A stretch of 34,975 nucleotides of DNA, taken from Bacteroidota bacterium (GTDB lineage: Bacteria > Bacteroidota > Bacteroidia > Chitinophagales > Saprospiraceae). Positions within the stretch are counted from its first letter, which is position 1; every line of letters begins with the position of its first letter. Of this stretch, positions 8,898 to 17,402 are shown piece after piece. The translations under genes and the position numbers were made by a program. The DNA lies in contig JAHEAQ010000052.1 of NCBI GenBank assembly GCA_024642705.1, forward strand, positions 1 through 34,975. The letters run 5' to 3'. Under the pieces are notes generated by a model, which saw nothing but the letters and a program-made list of their open reading frames with translations, had not been told where the DNA came from and did no database searches.

Positions 8898-9467
8898 TCA
8901 AACAATTTCAATGTTGTACTTTGAAAGAAGACCTTTAATTCCATTTTTTGAAAATTTTGCCTTTTTCATTTTATTTTTTTCAGGGTCTATTAAATAATGG
9001 TTTGCTTCAGAAAAATCGACTTTCTCTAAGTTTGTATTTTCAAAAGTAGCTCCTGATAAATCCGAATTTTCAAAAACAGAACCAGACAAATCTGCATTAG
9101 TAAAATCAACATCTATTAGTTTACAGTTTTTAAATAATGTGGTTTTTAAAGAAATTTTACAAAAGGTTGAAAAGTTTAAAACACAATTATCAAATTTTAC
9201 CGCAAATAAAAATTTACTACAATCTTCAAATCTTAAACCCAATAATTTGCAATTTTCAAACGAAACAGTTTTCAAAGCAGTATTATGCAATTTTACATTG
9301 CTTATATTGCAATCCATAAATTTGCAATCCATAAAACTAAATTCTGAGAGATTAGTACCACCAAAATTGCAATTTTTGAATTGACAATATTCATAAATTT
9401 TTCCGATAAGGCCATTTTCTAAAAAATCAGTATTTAGAAATTCTTGCTCTTCCACGATCTCTTTCAT
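8898..9467 (-). CDS. Pentapeptide-repeat protein, McbG/Qnr-like architecture
   Basis: 189 residues with no signal peptide. Residues about 26-160 are a run of pentapeptide repeats of the A/C-D/N-L/F-x-x type (FKNCNFGG, FMDCKFMDCN, FTNADLSGSVFENSDLSGATF), forming a right-handed square beta-helix. The C-terminal tail HYLIDPEKNKMKKAKFS, then GIKGLLSKYNIEIV, matches the dimerisation tail of McbG/Qnr proteins. Those are DNA mimics that protect gyrase from microcin B17 or quinolones. Similar proteins are widespread in chromosomes with unknown native roles, so resistance should not be assumed. It lies 70 bases upstream of the CotH gene on the same strand and could share its transcript. Confidence 0.85.
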   Translation of the reverse strand: MKEIVEEQEFLNTDFLENGLIGKIYEYCQFKNCNFGGTNLSEFSFMDCKFMDCNISNVKLHNTALKTVSFENCKLLGLRFEDCSKFLFAVKFDNCVLNFSTFCKISLKTTLFKNCKLIDVDFTNADLSGSVFENSDLSGATFENTNLEKVDFSEANHYLIDPEKNKMKKAKFSKNGIKGLLSKYNIEIV

Positions 9468-9565
9468 TTTACATTTATTTTTGTACTTTTTGTACTTTTA
9501 GTGGTGCCAATTTTATTGAAAAACAACTCAAATGTTGACAATTGTGGATCAGTTTATTGTAAAAT

Positions 9566-11764
9566 TTAATTTGTAACAGCTGTTATTTCCAATACAACAC
9601 TATTCCTTCTTGCAGAAACTTCGGGATTGAAACCGATTTTCATTAAATATTCACCAGAATAAATTACTTTTTCATCAATTCTGGTTCTAGTTCCTGGATA
9701 TAAATTAGTTTCTTTAACAGTATAGTTTTGAATTGGATCTAAACCTTGCAATTTAACTGGTTCAGCAGAATACATGGTTTGAAAACGATCACTTACCAAA
9801 TATGAAAATACGATGGAACGATCTTTTTCTTTGTCCACATATTGAAAACATGCAAAGGGTTTTTCATAGGGGCTTTGCAACCTAAACAAATCGCCGTGCC
9901 AAATGATATTGGAAAAGGAGTCATAATTTTTAACAGCTTCTTGACAGAACAATTTATCTTTTTCACCAAGCTCATCTACTACAATATCAAATCCCAATTT
10001 ACCCATAGAAGCAACATCAGTTCGGAATTTAATACTTGATTTTTGATCCCAATTGGTTACATGAGCACTCATTGCTATTGAAGGATAAAAATAAGAATCG
10101 TTCCATTGCATAAAAACTCTATCAATAGGTGCTGTGTTATCACTCACCCAAAATTCTGTAAAATATTGAAGCGCCCCATAATCTACACGTCCGCCACCTC
10201 CTGAACATAACATTATTGGTACTTTTGGGTAATTTTTACGAACTTTTTCCAATATGGCATACAAGCCTTTCACATAATCAATATAAAGGTGTGATTGAGG
10301 TAATCCTTTATTATGTAAATAATCAGAATATGCATTGTATACGACTGCATTACAATCCCATTTCACGTAGGCAATTTCAGGATTTTTGGTAAAAATGGTA
10401 TCAAATATTCCATAAACATAATCTTGAACTTCTGGATTTGAGAGATCGAGTACCAATTGATTCCTGTAATAATATTCTTTACGGTCAGGTTGCCTTATAA
10501 CCCAATCTTGATGATTTTCATATAGTTCACTTTTAGGATTAACCATTTCAGGCTCAATCCAAATTCCGAATTTAATACCAATTTTTGAAGCTTCTGAAAC
10601 CAAATATCCAAGGCCATTTGGCAATTTTGCTTTATTTTCTGTCCAATCTCCTAAACCCGAGCGATCACTATTTCTAGGATATTTGTTTGCGAACCATCCA
10701 TCATCTAATAAAAACAAATCCACTCCCAAATCTTTGGCACCTCCAAATAATCCAACCAATTTTTCCTCATTAAAATTAAAGTAAGTTGCTTCCCAATTGT
10801 TCAATAAGGTCAATCTTTCGCCCTCCCCATCATAAATTCTGTATTTACGAGCCCAAGAATGCATGTTTCTACTCGCTTCGCCTCTTCCATTTTCTGAATA
10901 AGTATAAATAAAGTGTGGAGTTTCGAATTGCTCTTGTGGATTGAGCTGATATTCAGAACCATAAGAATTAGCACCGGCTATAAGTCTCAAATTATCATAA
11001 CGATCTTTTTCAAATTCAAACTTGTAATTTCCAGACCAGGCGAGATTGGCGAGCAACACTTTTCCAGTTTCTTCGGTTGAAACGCCATCCATCGAAAGCA
11101 TAAATGTAGGTGGAGCATATAAATGTGCCCTTGTGCCAAGTTTTGAATCTAACACTTTCATTCCATGAGTTAAAGAATGGGTTTCTGGCTGCATTTCTTC
11201 AGCCCAGCTCCCATGAAATTGTGTTAAGAAAAAGTCATTATTTCTAAGATATAAATTTGCAGATGCAAATTTTTTCAATTCAATTTTTTGAGGTTCTTTA
11301 TTTTCGATACTAGTCCATTGTTCGAATGTGTTTTCATTTTGATAAACTTTAAAAAATAAATTGACTTCAGTCTTATATACTGGATCCGTTAATAGAATTG
11401 TTGTTAAATAGACATTGTCAGACATTCTGATTATATTATGGGACACATATTCCAATTCGGTGGAAGGATTTCCATCGGAATGGGTAATTTGCAAAGCTGG
11501 TTCTGCAATATTCCAAGTTCCACTAGGTGTATAAGCATTATTGAAAACATCTTCATTGTTGCCATTATACAGTAGTGATTTTGATATTTTGGAATATTCA
11601 TCAGGATGGCTTAGTTTTTCTCCTAAATAAATATGATGTAACCTATTCAGATCATCAGTTTGCATTACCAATGCAAACTTGGAGCTTTCAATTGAAATTA
11701 TTTTTTGCCCTACTACACTTTGAAGCACCAATGCATAAAGGATTGTTAAGAAAAATCTTGCCAT
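9566..11764 (-). CDS. Secreted GH36 alpha-galactosidase
   Basis: 732 residues, signal peptide about 1-19 (ending VVGQ). The order is an N-terminal beta-supersandwich, a TIM barrel from about 310, and a C-terminal beta domain. GH36 marks are LLDDGWF, KFGIWIEPEMVNPKS, the nucleophile D470 in YVKWDCN, the CSGGGGRVDYGAL substrate loop, and the acid/base D542 in FWVSDNTAP. It hydrolyses terminal alpha-1,6-galactose from oligosaccharides such as raffinose or melibiose, or from polymer side chains, probably in the periplasm since no sorting domain is seen. Length is the usual one for the family. A palindrome in the upstream region (11837-11852) could be an operator. A SemiSWEET gene lies about 3.2 kb downstream, a possible but unproven functional partner. 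Confidence 0.93.
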   Translation of the reverse strand: MARFFLTILYALVLQSVVGQKIISIESSKFALVMQTDDLNRLHHIYLGEKLSHPDEYSKISKSLLYNGNNEDVFNNAYTPSGTWNIAEPALQITHSDGNPSTELEYVSHNIIRMSDNVYLTTILLTDPVYKTEVNLFFKVYQNENTFEQWTSIENKEPQKIELKKFASANLYLRNNDFFLTQFHGSWAEEMQPETHSLTHGMKVLDSKLGTRAHLYAPPTFMLSMDGVSTEETGKVLLANLAWSGNYKFEFEKDRYDNLRLIAGANSYGSEYQLNPQEQFETPHFIYTYSENGRGEASRNMHSWARKYRIYDGEGERLTLLNNWEATYFNFNEEKLVGLFGGAKDLGVDLFLLDDGWFANKYPRNSDRSGLGDWTENKAKLPNGLGYLVSEASKIGIKFGIWIEPEMVNPKSELYENHQDWVIRQPDRKEYYYRNQLVLDLSNPEVQDYVYGIFDTIFTKNPEIAYVKWDCNAVVYNAYSDYLHNKGLPQSHLYIDYVKGLYAILEKVRKNYPKVPIMLCSGGGGRVDYGALQYFTEFWVSDNTAPIDRVFMQWNDSYFYPSIAMSAHVTNWDQKSSIKFRTDVASMGKLGFDIVVDELGEKDKLFCQEAVKNYDSFSNIIWHGDLFRLQSPYEKPFACFQYVDKEKDRSIVFSYLVSDRFQTMYSAEPVKLQGLDPIQNYTVKETNLYPGTRTRIDEKVIYSGEYLMKIGFNPEVSARRNSVVLEITAVTN

Positions 11765-11836
11765 TGTATTTTAGTTTGAATTCGAATAAATATAGATATT
11801 AAATTGACTTTTGATTGTTAGATTTTTAAAAATTTT

Positions 11837-11852
11837 ATTGACGTGAGTCAAT
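11837..11852. promoter_or_regulatory. Inverted repeat, possible operator
   Basis: ATTGAC-gtga-GTCAAT: six-base arms around a four-base spacer, 73-88 bases upstream of the alpha-galactosidase ATG in the divergent region shared with the nuclease gene. The shape fits a dimeric regulator site, but no regulator gene is adjacent. Confidence 0.3.
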
Positions 11853-12032
11853 TTGTATAAATTTTAGGGTGATAAAAAAAGTAAGATAATAATATCTTAA
11901 ATCCTTATTTAGAAAATTGTATGAATGTGAGAAAAGGTTAAGTAAATTGGTTACAATAAGAAATTTTTCATTTGTGTGATTTTTATCTTAAATTTATAAA
12001 GAATTGTATATGCTTAATGAAATCTAGCGCCA

Positions 12033-12944
12033 ATGTCTTACAAATCTGATTTCCTAGGCACCCTTAACATTATTGAACCTCCTGGTTTAGTACAAACTAA
12101 ATTGAAAGTCTATGACATTAATGGGCTAAATAAATCTGATTTCTTTTTAGACTATCATCATTTTAGTTTATTGCAAAATCCAATAAGAAAGTTTCCATTT
12201 TTTACTATTGCTAACATTGATGGTACAAAATTTAGGATGCTACCACGAAAAGATGCTTGGAAGTTTGATGATAGAATTGATAAAATTTATCAATGGGGAA
12301 GTGCTTTATATGAAGCGGATATGAGTGATTTCGACAAAGGACATATGACAAAGCGGGAAGATGTGCAATGGGGCATAAATGATGAAGATGCCCAAGCTGG
12401 AGCACAAAGTACATTTTATTATACGAATGCCATTCCCCAAGTCGATAAAATGAACAGAGGGATTTGGAGCAAAATTGAAAGTTACATTTTACATACGCAA
12501 ACCATTAATCAGCATCAAAAAATCACACTTTTGACGGGACCTATTTTTGACGATAATGATCCTGAATTTGTCACTGTAGTGAATGATGAAACCTTGAAAA
12601 TTCCAACTTTATTCTGGAAGGTAATATATTATTTAGGGTCAGATAATGACTTACATAGAACTGCATTTATTGTAAATCAAAAAAACATATTAGAAAAACG
12701 GCGAATTGTAAAACCTCAAGATCGTTCGAAAGATGTGGCTCCGCTATTTATGAATTTTAAAGATGCAGAAACCTACCAAACACAAGTAAGTTTGATTGAA
12801 AGCCTGTCAGGATTGTTATTTACTCCAGCTAAAGAAATATATAATGATTCCCGCCCTTCTAAACTTATTGCAGAACAAACTGAAGTTAGATCAAAATCTC
12901 TAAATCCAGTTGCCAATATTTTAATTAAAAATTTAAAAATATAG
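12033..12944 (+). CDS. DNA/RNA non-specific endonuclease (NUC family)
   Basis: 303 residues without signal peptide. The beta-beta-alpha-metal nuclease core spans about 50-260. The catalytic motif is D101-K-G-H104 with R108 (DKGHMTKRED), a DRGH variant with K for R. The metal-binding Asn element is TNAIPQVDKMNRGIWSKIE with N132, N141 and E149. Family members such as Serratia nuclease cut both DNA and RNA. Secreted forms scavenge nucleic acids, while leaderless ones in Bacteroidota and cyanobacteria often sit in conflict-type loci with CHAT or caspase proteases. The leaderless form and the CHAT remnant in the same frame downstream favour the second class. The last 40 residues are not recognisable. 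Confidence 0.88.
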   Translation: MSYKSDFLGTLNIIEPPGLVQTKLKVYDINGLNKSDFFLDYHHFSLLQNPIRKFPFFTIANIDGTKFRMLPRKDAWKFDDRIDKIYQWGSALYEADMSDFDKGHMTKREDVQWGINDEDAQAGAQSTFYYTNAIPQVDKMNRGIWSKIESYILHTQTINQHQKITLLTGPIFDDNDPEFVTVVNDETLKIPTLFWKVIYYLGSDNDLHRTAFIVNQKNILEKRRIVKPQDRSKDVAPLFMNFKDAETYQTQVSLIESLSGLLFTPAKEIYNDSRPSKLIAEQTEVRSKSLNPVANILIKNLKI

Positions 12945-12950
12945 CTGTGA

Positions 12951-13313
12951 GAAGAATTTAAAATATTATTTCTAGTATCAAATCCTAAAGATTCAGTTGC
13001 CCTTCGGGTAGAAGACGAAGCACGGTTAATTGATGAAGCCATTCAAAGAAGTGGAAAGAGAAAGAAATTTAAGTTTTACAATAAAGGAGCAGGTACAATA
13101 AATGATTTGTAACGATCAATATTGGATTTGGAACCAAATCTGGTTCATTTTTCTTGTCATGGAAGTGAAGAAAATACTCTTCTTTTTGAAGATGACGAAG
13201 GCTAAACATAGGAAATTGATTCCGATGCTTTAGGTCAGTTTTTTGGAAACTTTAATGATAAAGTCCAATGTTTAGTTTTGAATACGTGCTATAGTACTTC
13301 TAAAGTTTTGTGA
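12951..13313 (+). pseudogene. Degraded CHAT-domain (caspase-like) protease gene
   Basis: Translating past the nuclease stop in the same frame gives a protein-like string starting EEFKILFLVSNPKDSVALRV, typical of stand-alone CHAT proteases (FLxSNPxDxxxLRLxEE). The catalytic dyad is kept: His at 13158-13160 in VHFSCHGSEE and Cys at 13287-13289 in LVLNTCYS. The frame is broken by TAA (13110), TAA (13203), TAG (13209) and TGA (13311). The nuclease TAG (12942) and another TGA (12948) precede it. No frameshift is needed anywhere. The domain breaks off just after the Cys, where the family normally continues for some 50 residues; the aquaporin terminator follows. CHAT proteases act as effectors in prokaryotic conflict systems. 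Confidence 0.75.
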
Positions 13314-13332
13314 AAAAACCCAGATAAATTTA

Positions 13333-13366
13333 AAACAGCCTCTTTTATTAATAAAAGAAGCTGTTT
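13333..13366 (-). terminator. Strong hairpin terminator of aqpZ, probably bidirectional
   Basis: Sixteen-base arms with one mismatch (13333-13348 against 13351-13366; arm AAACAGC plus CTCTTTTAT). On the minus strand it is followed by a TTTTAAATTT run, 18 bases after the aqpZ stop. Confidence 0.75.
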
Positions 13367-13383
13367 GTATCAGGTATTATTTT

Positions 13384-14070
13384 CTATTTTTTTTCAGGAG
13401 AAAGGTAATTGAAGACTAAACCAGCTAGGATAGCTCCAATAATTGGTGCGACCCAAAACAACCACAATTGACCCAAAGCCCAATCGCCAACAAATAAAGC
13501 TTGGCTTGTGCTTCTAGCAGGGTTTACAGATGTATTCGTAACTGGAATACTGATTAAGTGAATTAGTGTCAATCCTAATCCAATAGCAAGACCTGCAAAT
13601 CCGCTCGGAGCTTTGGAATGGGTAGCGCCTAAGATTATGATCAAAAACATAAAAGTCATTGCTATTTCTGTAACTAGTGCGGCTACCATTGAATATCCGC
13701 CAGGGGAATGCTCTCCAAAACCATTCGCCGCAAATCCACCGAGTTCAAAATTTGGCTGCCCACTTGCAATAATATACAAGATGGCAGCTCCAGCAATTCC
13801 GCCAAGTACTTGAGCACCAATATATGGGGCTAAATCTTTAACATCAAATCTTCCACCCGCCCAAAGACCAATTGATACTGCTGGATTAAGGTGGCAACCC
13901 GAGATATGCCCTATTGCATATGCCATAGTAACGACAGTAAGACCAAAAGCTAAAGCTACACCTGCAAAGCCAATTCCTAGTTCAGGGTACGCTGCAGCTA
14001 GAACAGCACTCCCACATCCTCCAAGTACCAACCATAAAGTTCCAATAAATTCAGCAACTAATTTTTTCAT
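13384..14070 (-). CDS. aqpZ: Aquaporin Z (water channel)
   Basis: 228 residues, six membrane helices, inner membrane. Both pore NPA motifs are present (62-64 in CHLNPAVS and 183-185 in SVNPARS). The selectivity filter matches E. coli AqpZ: F42, H171, T180 and R186. Other shared stretches are [19 protein letters not shown] and [20 protein letters not shown]. This filter is narrow, so water rather than glycerol is expected. The gene begins 40 bases after the S9 peptidase stop on the same strand. A terminator follows aqpZ and none was seen between the genes, so readthrough from the peptidase promoter is possible. Confidence 0.97.
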   Translation of the reverse strand: MKKLVAEFIGTLWLVLGGCGSAVLAAAYPELGIGFAGVALAFGLTVVTMAYAIGHISGCHLNPAVSIGLWAGGRFDVKDLAPYIGAQVLGGIAGAAILYIIASGQPNFELGGFAANGFGEHSPGGYSMVAALVTEIAMTFMFLIIILGATHSKAPSGFAGLAIGLGLTLIHLISIPVTNTSVNPARSTSQALFVGDWALGQLWLFWVAPIIGAILAGLVFNYLSPEKK

Positions 14071-14110
14071 TTGTTTTGACGTTTTTGATTGTTAATTAAT
14101 ATTAATATTT

Positions 14111-16159
14111 CTATTCATTTTTCATAGGAATTTCAATTTCTTCACCCCATAAGTACTTTCCAAACCACTTCCAATTGTGCCATGTTGCCGCTAACCGCTC
14201 CCGAGGTTTTGTAATTCCATGCCCAAATCCCTTATAAATAATTAGTTCAGTATCGACTCCTACGTCTTGAAGACCTTGATACAATTCATAGGCATTAGAA
14301 GTTGGAACCCTTCTGTCAAATTCACCATGTTGAATCAATGTTGGAGTCTTTGCATTATTGATATTGGTCATAGGAGATGTTTTTTTATAAATTTCCATAT
14401 TTGACCATGGTGTGGCTTTCAAATATTGTCTTGTAAAAGGATGAATGTCAGTGCTGACGTAATAAGTTACCCAATTTGAAATACCAGCTCCAACAGAAAT
14501 CGCCTTAAATTTATCTGTATTTGTTGCCAAAAATGCAGATATGTATCCACCTTGACTCCAACCCATAGATGCCAAACTATTTCCATCAACGATTCCTTTA
14601 TCTTCTAAATATTTTATGCCCGACATGACATCCCAAGCATCCCCAACTCCCAAATTTTCTACATTCAATGATCTAAATTTTTCACCATATCCAGCAGAGC
14701 CTCTGTAATTTGGACTTAATACAAGAGCACCTTTATTGAGCCACTGCAAAATTGGATATACATATGAAGGAACTGGGTTCGGGATTGAAGTTCCAGTGGG
14801 ACCGCCGTGAATAACAACCATCAATGGGTATTTAAATGCAGGATCATAATTCTGAGGTTTATATAAGACCCCTTCGATCAAAGCCCCATCCTCACTTTTC
14901 CAACTGATTATTTCACTTTTTGCTGTCAACCAGTTCTTAATCTGGTCTGAAGTTTGGGTAATTTTTTGGTTGGATTTTAAAGGCCATTCATTTTTATACA
15001 TTTCAACTAAATCATCATCATTTGAAGCTGTAAATGCTATGGATTTCCCATTTTTAGAAATAGAAAAATCATAGATTCTTTCAAAACCACAATTAATTGG
15101 TAAAACATTCCCATTAATTGGATCTAAATTAAAAAGCTCTCTTTTAGTTTTTTGCCATGCAATGCCATAAATACCAGAAGATGTCCATTTTAAGTTGTTT
15201 AGATTTTCATCAAAACTCTTACCTAACTCAATATTATTTGAGCCATCCATATTGATTCTGAAATATCTGGAATTTAAATAAAAGTTTGAATCATTGTTAT
15301 CTAAATCGCTAGTATACAATATACTTTTACTGTCTGGAGACCAATCTAATAAACCATCGGCATATTGATTTGCCACCAATATTTGGTGTTCTTTGGTATT
15401 CAGGTCCAGTACCGAAATATCTGATTTCATGAAGGAAATGAGTATAGGATCGGGTTGATGGTTAAAGGCAATATATTTTCCATCTGGCGACCACAAAAAA
15501 TCCGTTATTGTAAATTCTGCGCTGTCAATAAGAAGTATAGCTTCTGAAAGTTTGTTGAGAATGGAATCCTTTTTTTCTGCAGGAAGTGGGTAGTGGTTTA
15601 AATTTTTTTGTGCAAATGGAATTACCCATAATTGGTCAAAGGAAAATTCTTTATCCTCAATCTCAAATCCACCATATTTGTCTTCCTTTTCTTTATCTTT
15701 TTTTGAATCATCGGCAGTTTCAATGTATGCAATTTGTGTCCCATCAGGTGACCATTCGAAACTCCCAATATTTTGTTTGGAATTGGTGACTTGAAATGCT
15801 TCTCCACCATGAAAATTGATCACTTGTATTTGTGTTTTTTCTTCCCTTTTGGACAGAAATGCAATCCACTCGCCATCAGGTGACCATTTAGGATTTGTAC
15901 TGCTTCCATCCAGATTATTGGTAAGTTGAAATGGGCTTTTCGAATTTTTGGATAGCCAAATTTCTGTATCGTATCTATTCTTTTCCCAATCCACAGCATT
16001 TGTTTGAAACAAAATGTGGTTTCCGTCAGGAGATATTTCTGGACTTGAAACTGATTTTAAGGAAAGAACTTCCTCAAAACTTGGAGGTTTTTTATCTTGA
16101 GATTGTAAGAAATTTAAAGAAAAAATTAAAAAAAATAGTATTGGCAATCGTTTCTTCAT
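14111..16159 (-). CDS. Secreted S9 prolyl-oligopeptidase-family peptidase
   Basis: 682 residues with a signal peptide (about 1-20, ending FLQSQ). Residues about 30-400 hold a PD40-type beta-propeller with repeated WSPDG(x)xIAF blades. The alpha/beta-hydrolase domain from about 420 carries the complete triad: S535 in GWSQGGY, D615 in HGEFDRRVP and H647 in GFGHGI. The oxyanion element HGGPTG and NYRGSAGYG are also present. The closest well-known types are acylaminoacyl-peptidase and DPP-like enzymes, which release N-terminal acyl-amino acids or dipeptides; the exact specificity is not clear. It probably works in the periplasm. An acidic/lysine-rich insert (DDSKKDKEKEDKYGG) lies between propeller blades. 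Confidence 0.92.
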   Translation of the reverse strand: MKKRLPILFFLIFSLNFLQSQDKKPPSFEEVLSLKSVSSPEISPDGNHILFQTNAVDWEKNRYDTEIWLSKNSKSPFQLTNNLDGSSTNPKWSPDGEWIAFLSKREEKTQIQVINFHGGEAFQVTNSKQNIGSFEWSPDGTQIAYIETADDSKKDKEKEDKYGGFEIEDKEFSFDQLWVIPFAQKNLNHYPLPAEKKDSILNKLSEAILLIDSAEFTITDFLWSPDGKYIAFNHQPDPILISFMKSDISVLDLNTKEHQILVANQYADGLLDWSPDSKSILYTSDLDNNDSNFYLNSRYFRINMDGSNNIELGKSFDENLNNLKWTSSGIYGIAWQKTKRELFNLDPINGNVLPINCGFERIYDFSISKNGKSIAFTASNDDDLVEMYKNEWPLKSNQKITQTSDQIKNWLTAKSEIISWKSEDGALIEGVLYKPQNYDPAFKYPLMVVIHGGPTGTSIPNPVPSYVYPILQWLNKGALVLSPNYRGSAGYGEKFRSLNVENLGVGDAWDVMSGIKYLEDKGIVDGNSLASMGWSQGGYISAFLATNTDKFKAISVGAGISNWVTYYVSTDIHPFTRQYLKATPWSNMEIYKKTSPMTNINNAKTPTLIQHGEFDRRVPTSNAYELYQGLQDVGVDTELIIYKGFGHGITKPRERLAATWHNWKWFGKYLWGEEIEIPMKNE

Positions 16160-16488
16160 TTTGTTTTTTTTGGATTATAAATTTTATCCAAGATAATCAG
16201 AATTTGAATAATTGTAGAGCTTAATTGTATTGCATTTTTTTAATTTTTATGAGGATATTTGAACATTTATCAAAAAATACGATCTTTTTTGAATCGGATA
16301 ATTGAAATTTGAGATGCAATTTTATTATTGAAACAAAAAAAGAGGCTATTCTTTTACTTACAGTTATTGACATATTAAATAATATATGCTATTTTTAGTG
16401 TCGAATGATACAATATTTGAAATTCTTCGTTACAATTTCATAAATTGTTATGTTATCATCCCATTCTTAATGGTTAAAAAAGCTTTGT
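16160..16488. other. Divergent intergenic region
   Basis: 329 bases between the S9 peptidase and DUF4157 genes, very AT-rich. Apart from one candidate promoter (16367-16397) I see no gene, repeat or hairpin. Confidence 0.5.
16367..16397 (+). promoter_or_regulatory. Candidate promoter of the DUF4157 gene
   Basis: TTG (16367-16369), 20 bases, then TATTTTTA, one base off TAnnTTTG. The leader to the ATG at 16489 would be about 85 bases. Confidence 0.4.
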
Positions 16489-17298
16489 ATGAAATCTCAT
16501 AATGATAAAATAGATCAAATCAAAAAGCAATCTATGCTAAATGATAGTTCTGAAAATCAAACCACCAATAATTCTACATTTCAATTTCAAGACAATAGAC
16601 CTGAAGCTGCAGCCCAATTACAATTGATTCAAATGGCCAATTCGGGACCTCAGGCACCAATGACAGCTCAACTTCATGCCAAAGCTAGCGGTTTCAATTC
16701 TAGCCCAGTCCAAATGATGGAAAAAGAAGAAGAGGAAGAGGCTTTACAATCAAAATCCAAAACTGCTCAATTGGAAGAAATGCCAGAAGAAGAATTAATG
16801 TTGAAATCCAAAACTGCTCAATTGGAAGAAATGCCAGAAGAAGAATTAATGTTGAAATCCAAAACTGCTCAATTGGAAGAAATGCCAGAAGAAGAATTAA
16901 TGTTGAAATCCAAAACTGCTCAGAAAAAAGAGTCAGGAAATAATAATGCAAGTAGTCAATCTAGCAGCAATAGTACAGGATTGCCTGACAACGTAAAATC
17001 AGGAATTGAAAGTCTTTCTGGTTTCTCGTTGAATGATGTAAAAGTTCATTCTAATTCTAGCAAACCAGCTCAATTGAATGCTCATGCTTATGCACAAGGA
17101 ACGGATATTCATGTTGCTCCCGGTCAGGAAAAACATTTGGCTCATGAAGCTTGGCATGTTGTACAACAAAAGCAAGGTAGAGTGCAACCAACAAAACAAA
17201 TGAAAGGTGCAGTTAATGTAAATGATGATAAAGCTCTTGAAACTGAAGCTGACGTAATGGGTGCAAAAGCGGTTTCTCAGAAAAAAATGAAAAAGTAA
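16489..17298 (+). CDS. DUF4157-domain protein with three perfect 17-residue repeats
   Basis: 269 residues, no signal peptide. The N-terminus contains FQDNRPEAAAQLQLIQMANS, a recurring leader of this family. Residues 89-139 are three identical copies of KSKTAQLEEMPEEELML plus a partial fourth (140-145), forming a charged, probably extended linker. The DUF4157 domain spans about 160-265: LPDNVKSGIESLSGFSL, DVKVHSNSSKPAQLNAHAYA, and the zincin-like H219-E220-A-W-H223 in LAHEAWHVVQQKQGRV. It ends with LETEADVMGAKAV, whose E may be a third metal ligand. The family is linked in published surveys to extracellular contractile injection systems (eCIS) as effector or effector-processing modules. No eCIS structural gene is in this window, so the role here is open. 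Confidence 0.87.
   Translation: MKSHNDKIDQIKKQSMLNDSSENQTTNNSTFQFQDNRPEAAAQLQLIQMANSGPQAPMTAQLHAKASGFNSSPVQMMEKEEEEEALQSKSKTAQLEEMPEEELMLKSKTAQLEEMPEEELMLKSKTAQLEEMPEEELMLKSKTAQKKESGNNNASSQSSSNSTGLPDNVKSGIESLSGFSLNDVKVHSNSSKPAQLNAHAYAQGTDIHVAPGQEKHLAHEAWHVVQQKQGRVQPTKQMKGAVNVNDDKALETEADVMGAKAVSQKKMKK
16753..16923 (+). repeat. 51-bp coding tandem repeat, 3.35 copies
   Basis: Three consecutive copies of a 51-base unit (16753-16803, 16804-16854, 16855-16905) and an 18-base partial copy. I see only a single silent-looking difference region at the left edge and otherwise exact identity. Each unit encodes 17 residues, so copy-number change keeps the frame. Confidence 0.93.
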
Positions 17299-17335
17299 AA
17301 GATAATTTGTTATAAAATCAATTTTGTTGAACTTC

Positions 17336-17359
17336 TTTTCCAAATGAAAATTTGGAAAA
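17336..17359. terminator. Hairpin between convergent DUF4157 and ABC-F genes
   Basis: Ten-base perfect stem TTTTCCAAAT/ATTTGGAAAA with a GAAA loop. Neither strand has a clear T-run after it, so termination is only likely from its position between two convergent stop codons. Confidence 0.4.
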
Positions 17360-17402
17360 AGGACAGTAATAATTGAATAGAATGTATAAAATGAAATGGT
17401 TC

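Noticed and set aside
9478-9500. Short direct repeat (TTTTTGTAC twice) upstream of the pentapeptide gene
   Set aside because: Two copies in T-rich DNA are expected by chance and have no clear positional meaning.
12773-13042. Minus-strand 89-residue open frame across the nuclease end
   Set aside because: Antisense to the nuclease and CHAT frames, both recognisable; no features of its own.
16700-16951. Minus-strand repeat frame (ILLLAFLPIEQFW units) opposite the DUF4157 repeats
   Set aside because: It is only the antisense reading of the 51-bp repeat; the plus-strand frame continues into a recognised domain.
16489-17298. An eCIS locus around the DUF4157 gene
   Set aside because: Neighbours are an S9 peptidase, aquaporin and ABC-F protein; no sheath, tube, baseplate or AAA+ eCIS gene is in the window.
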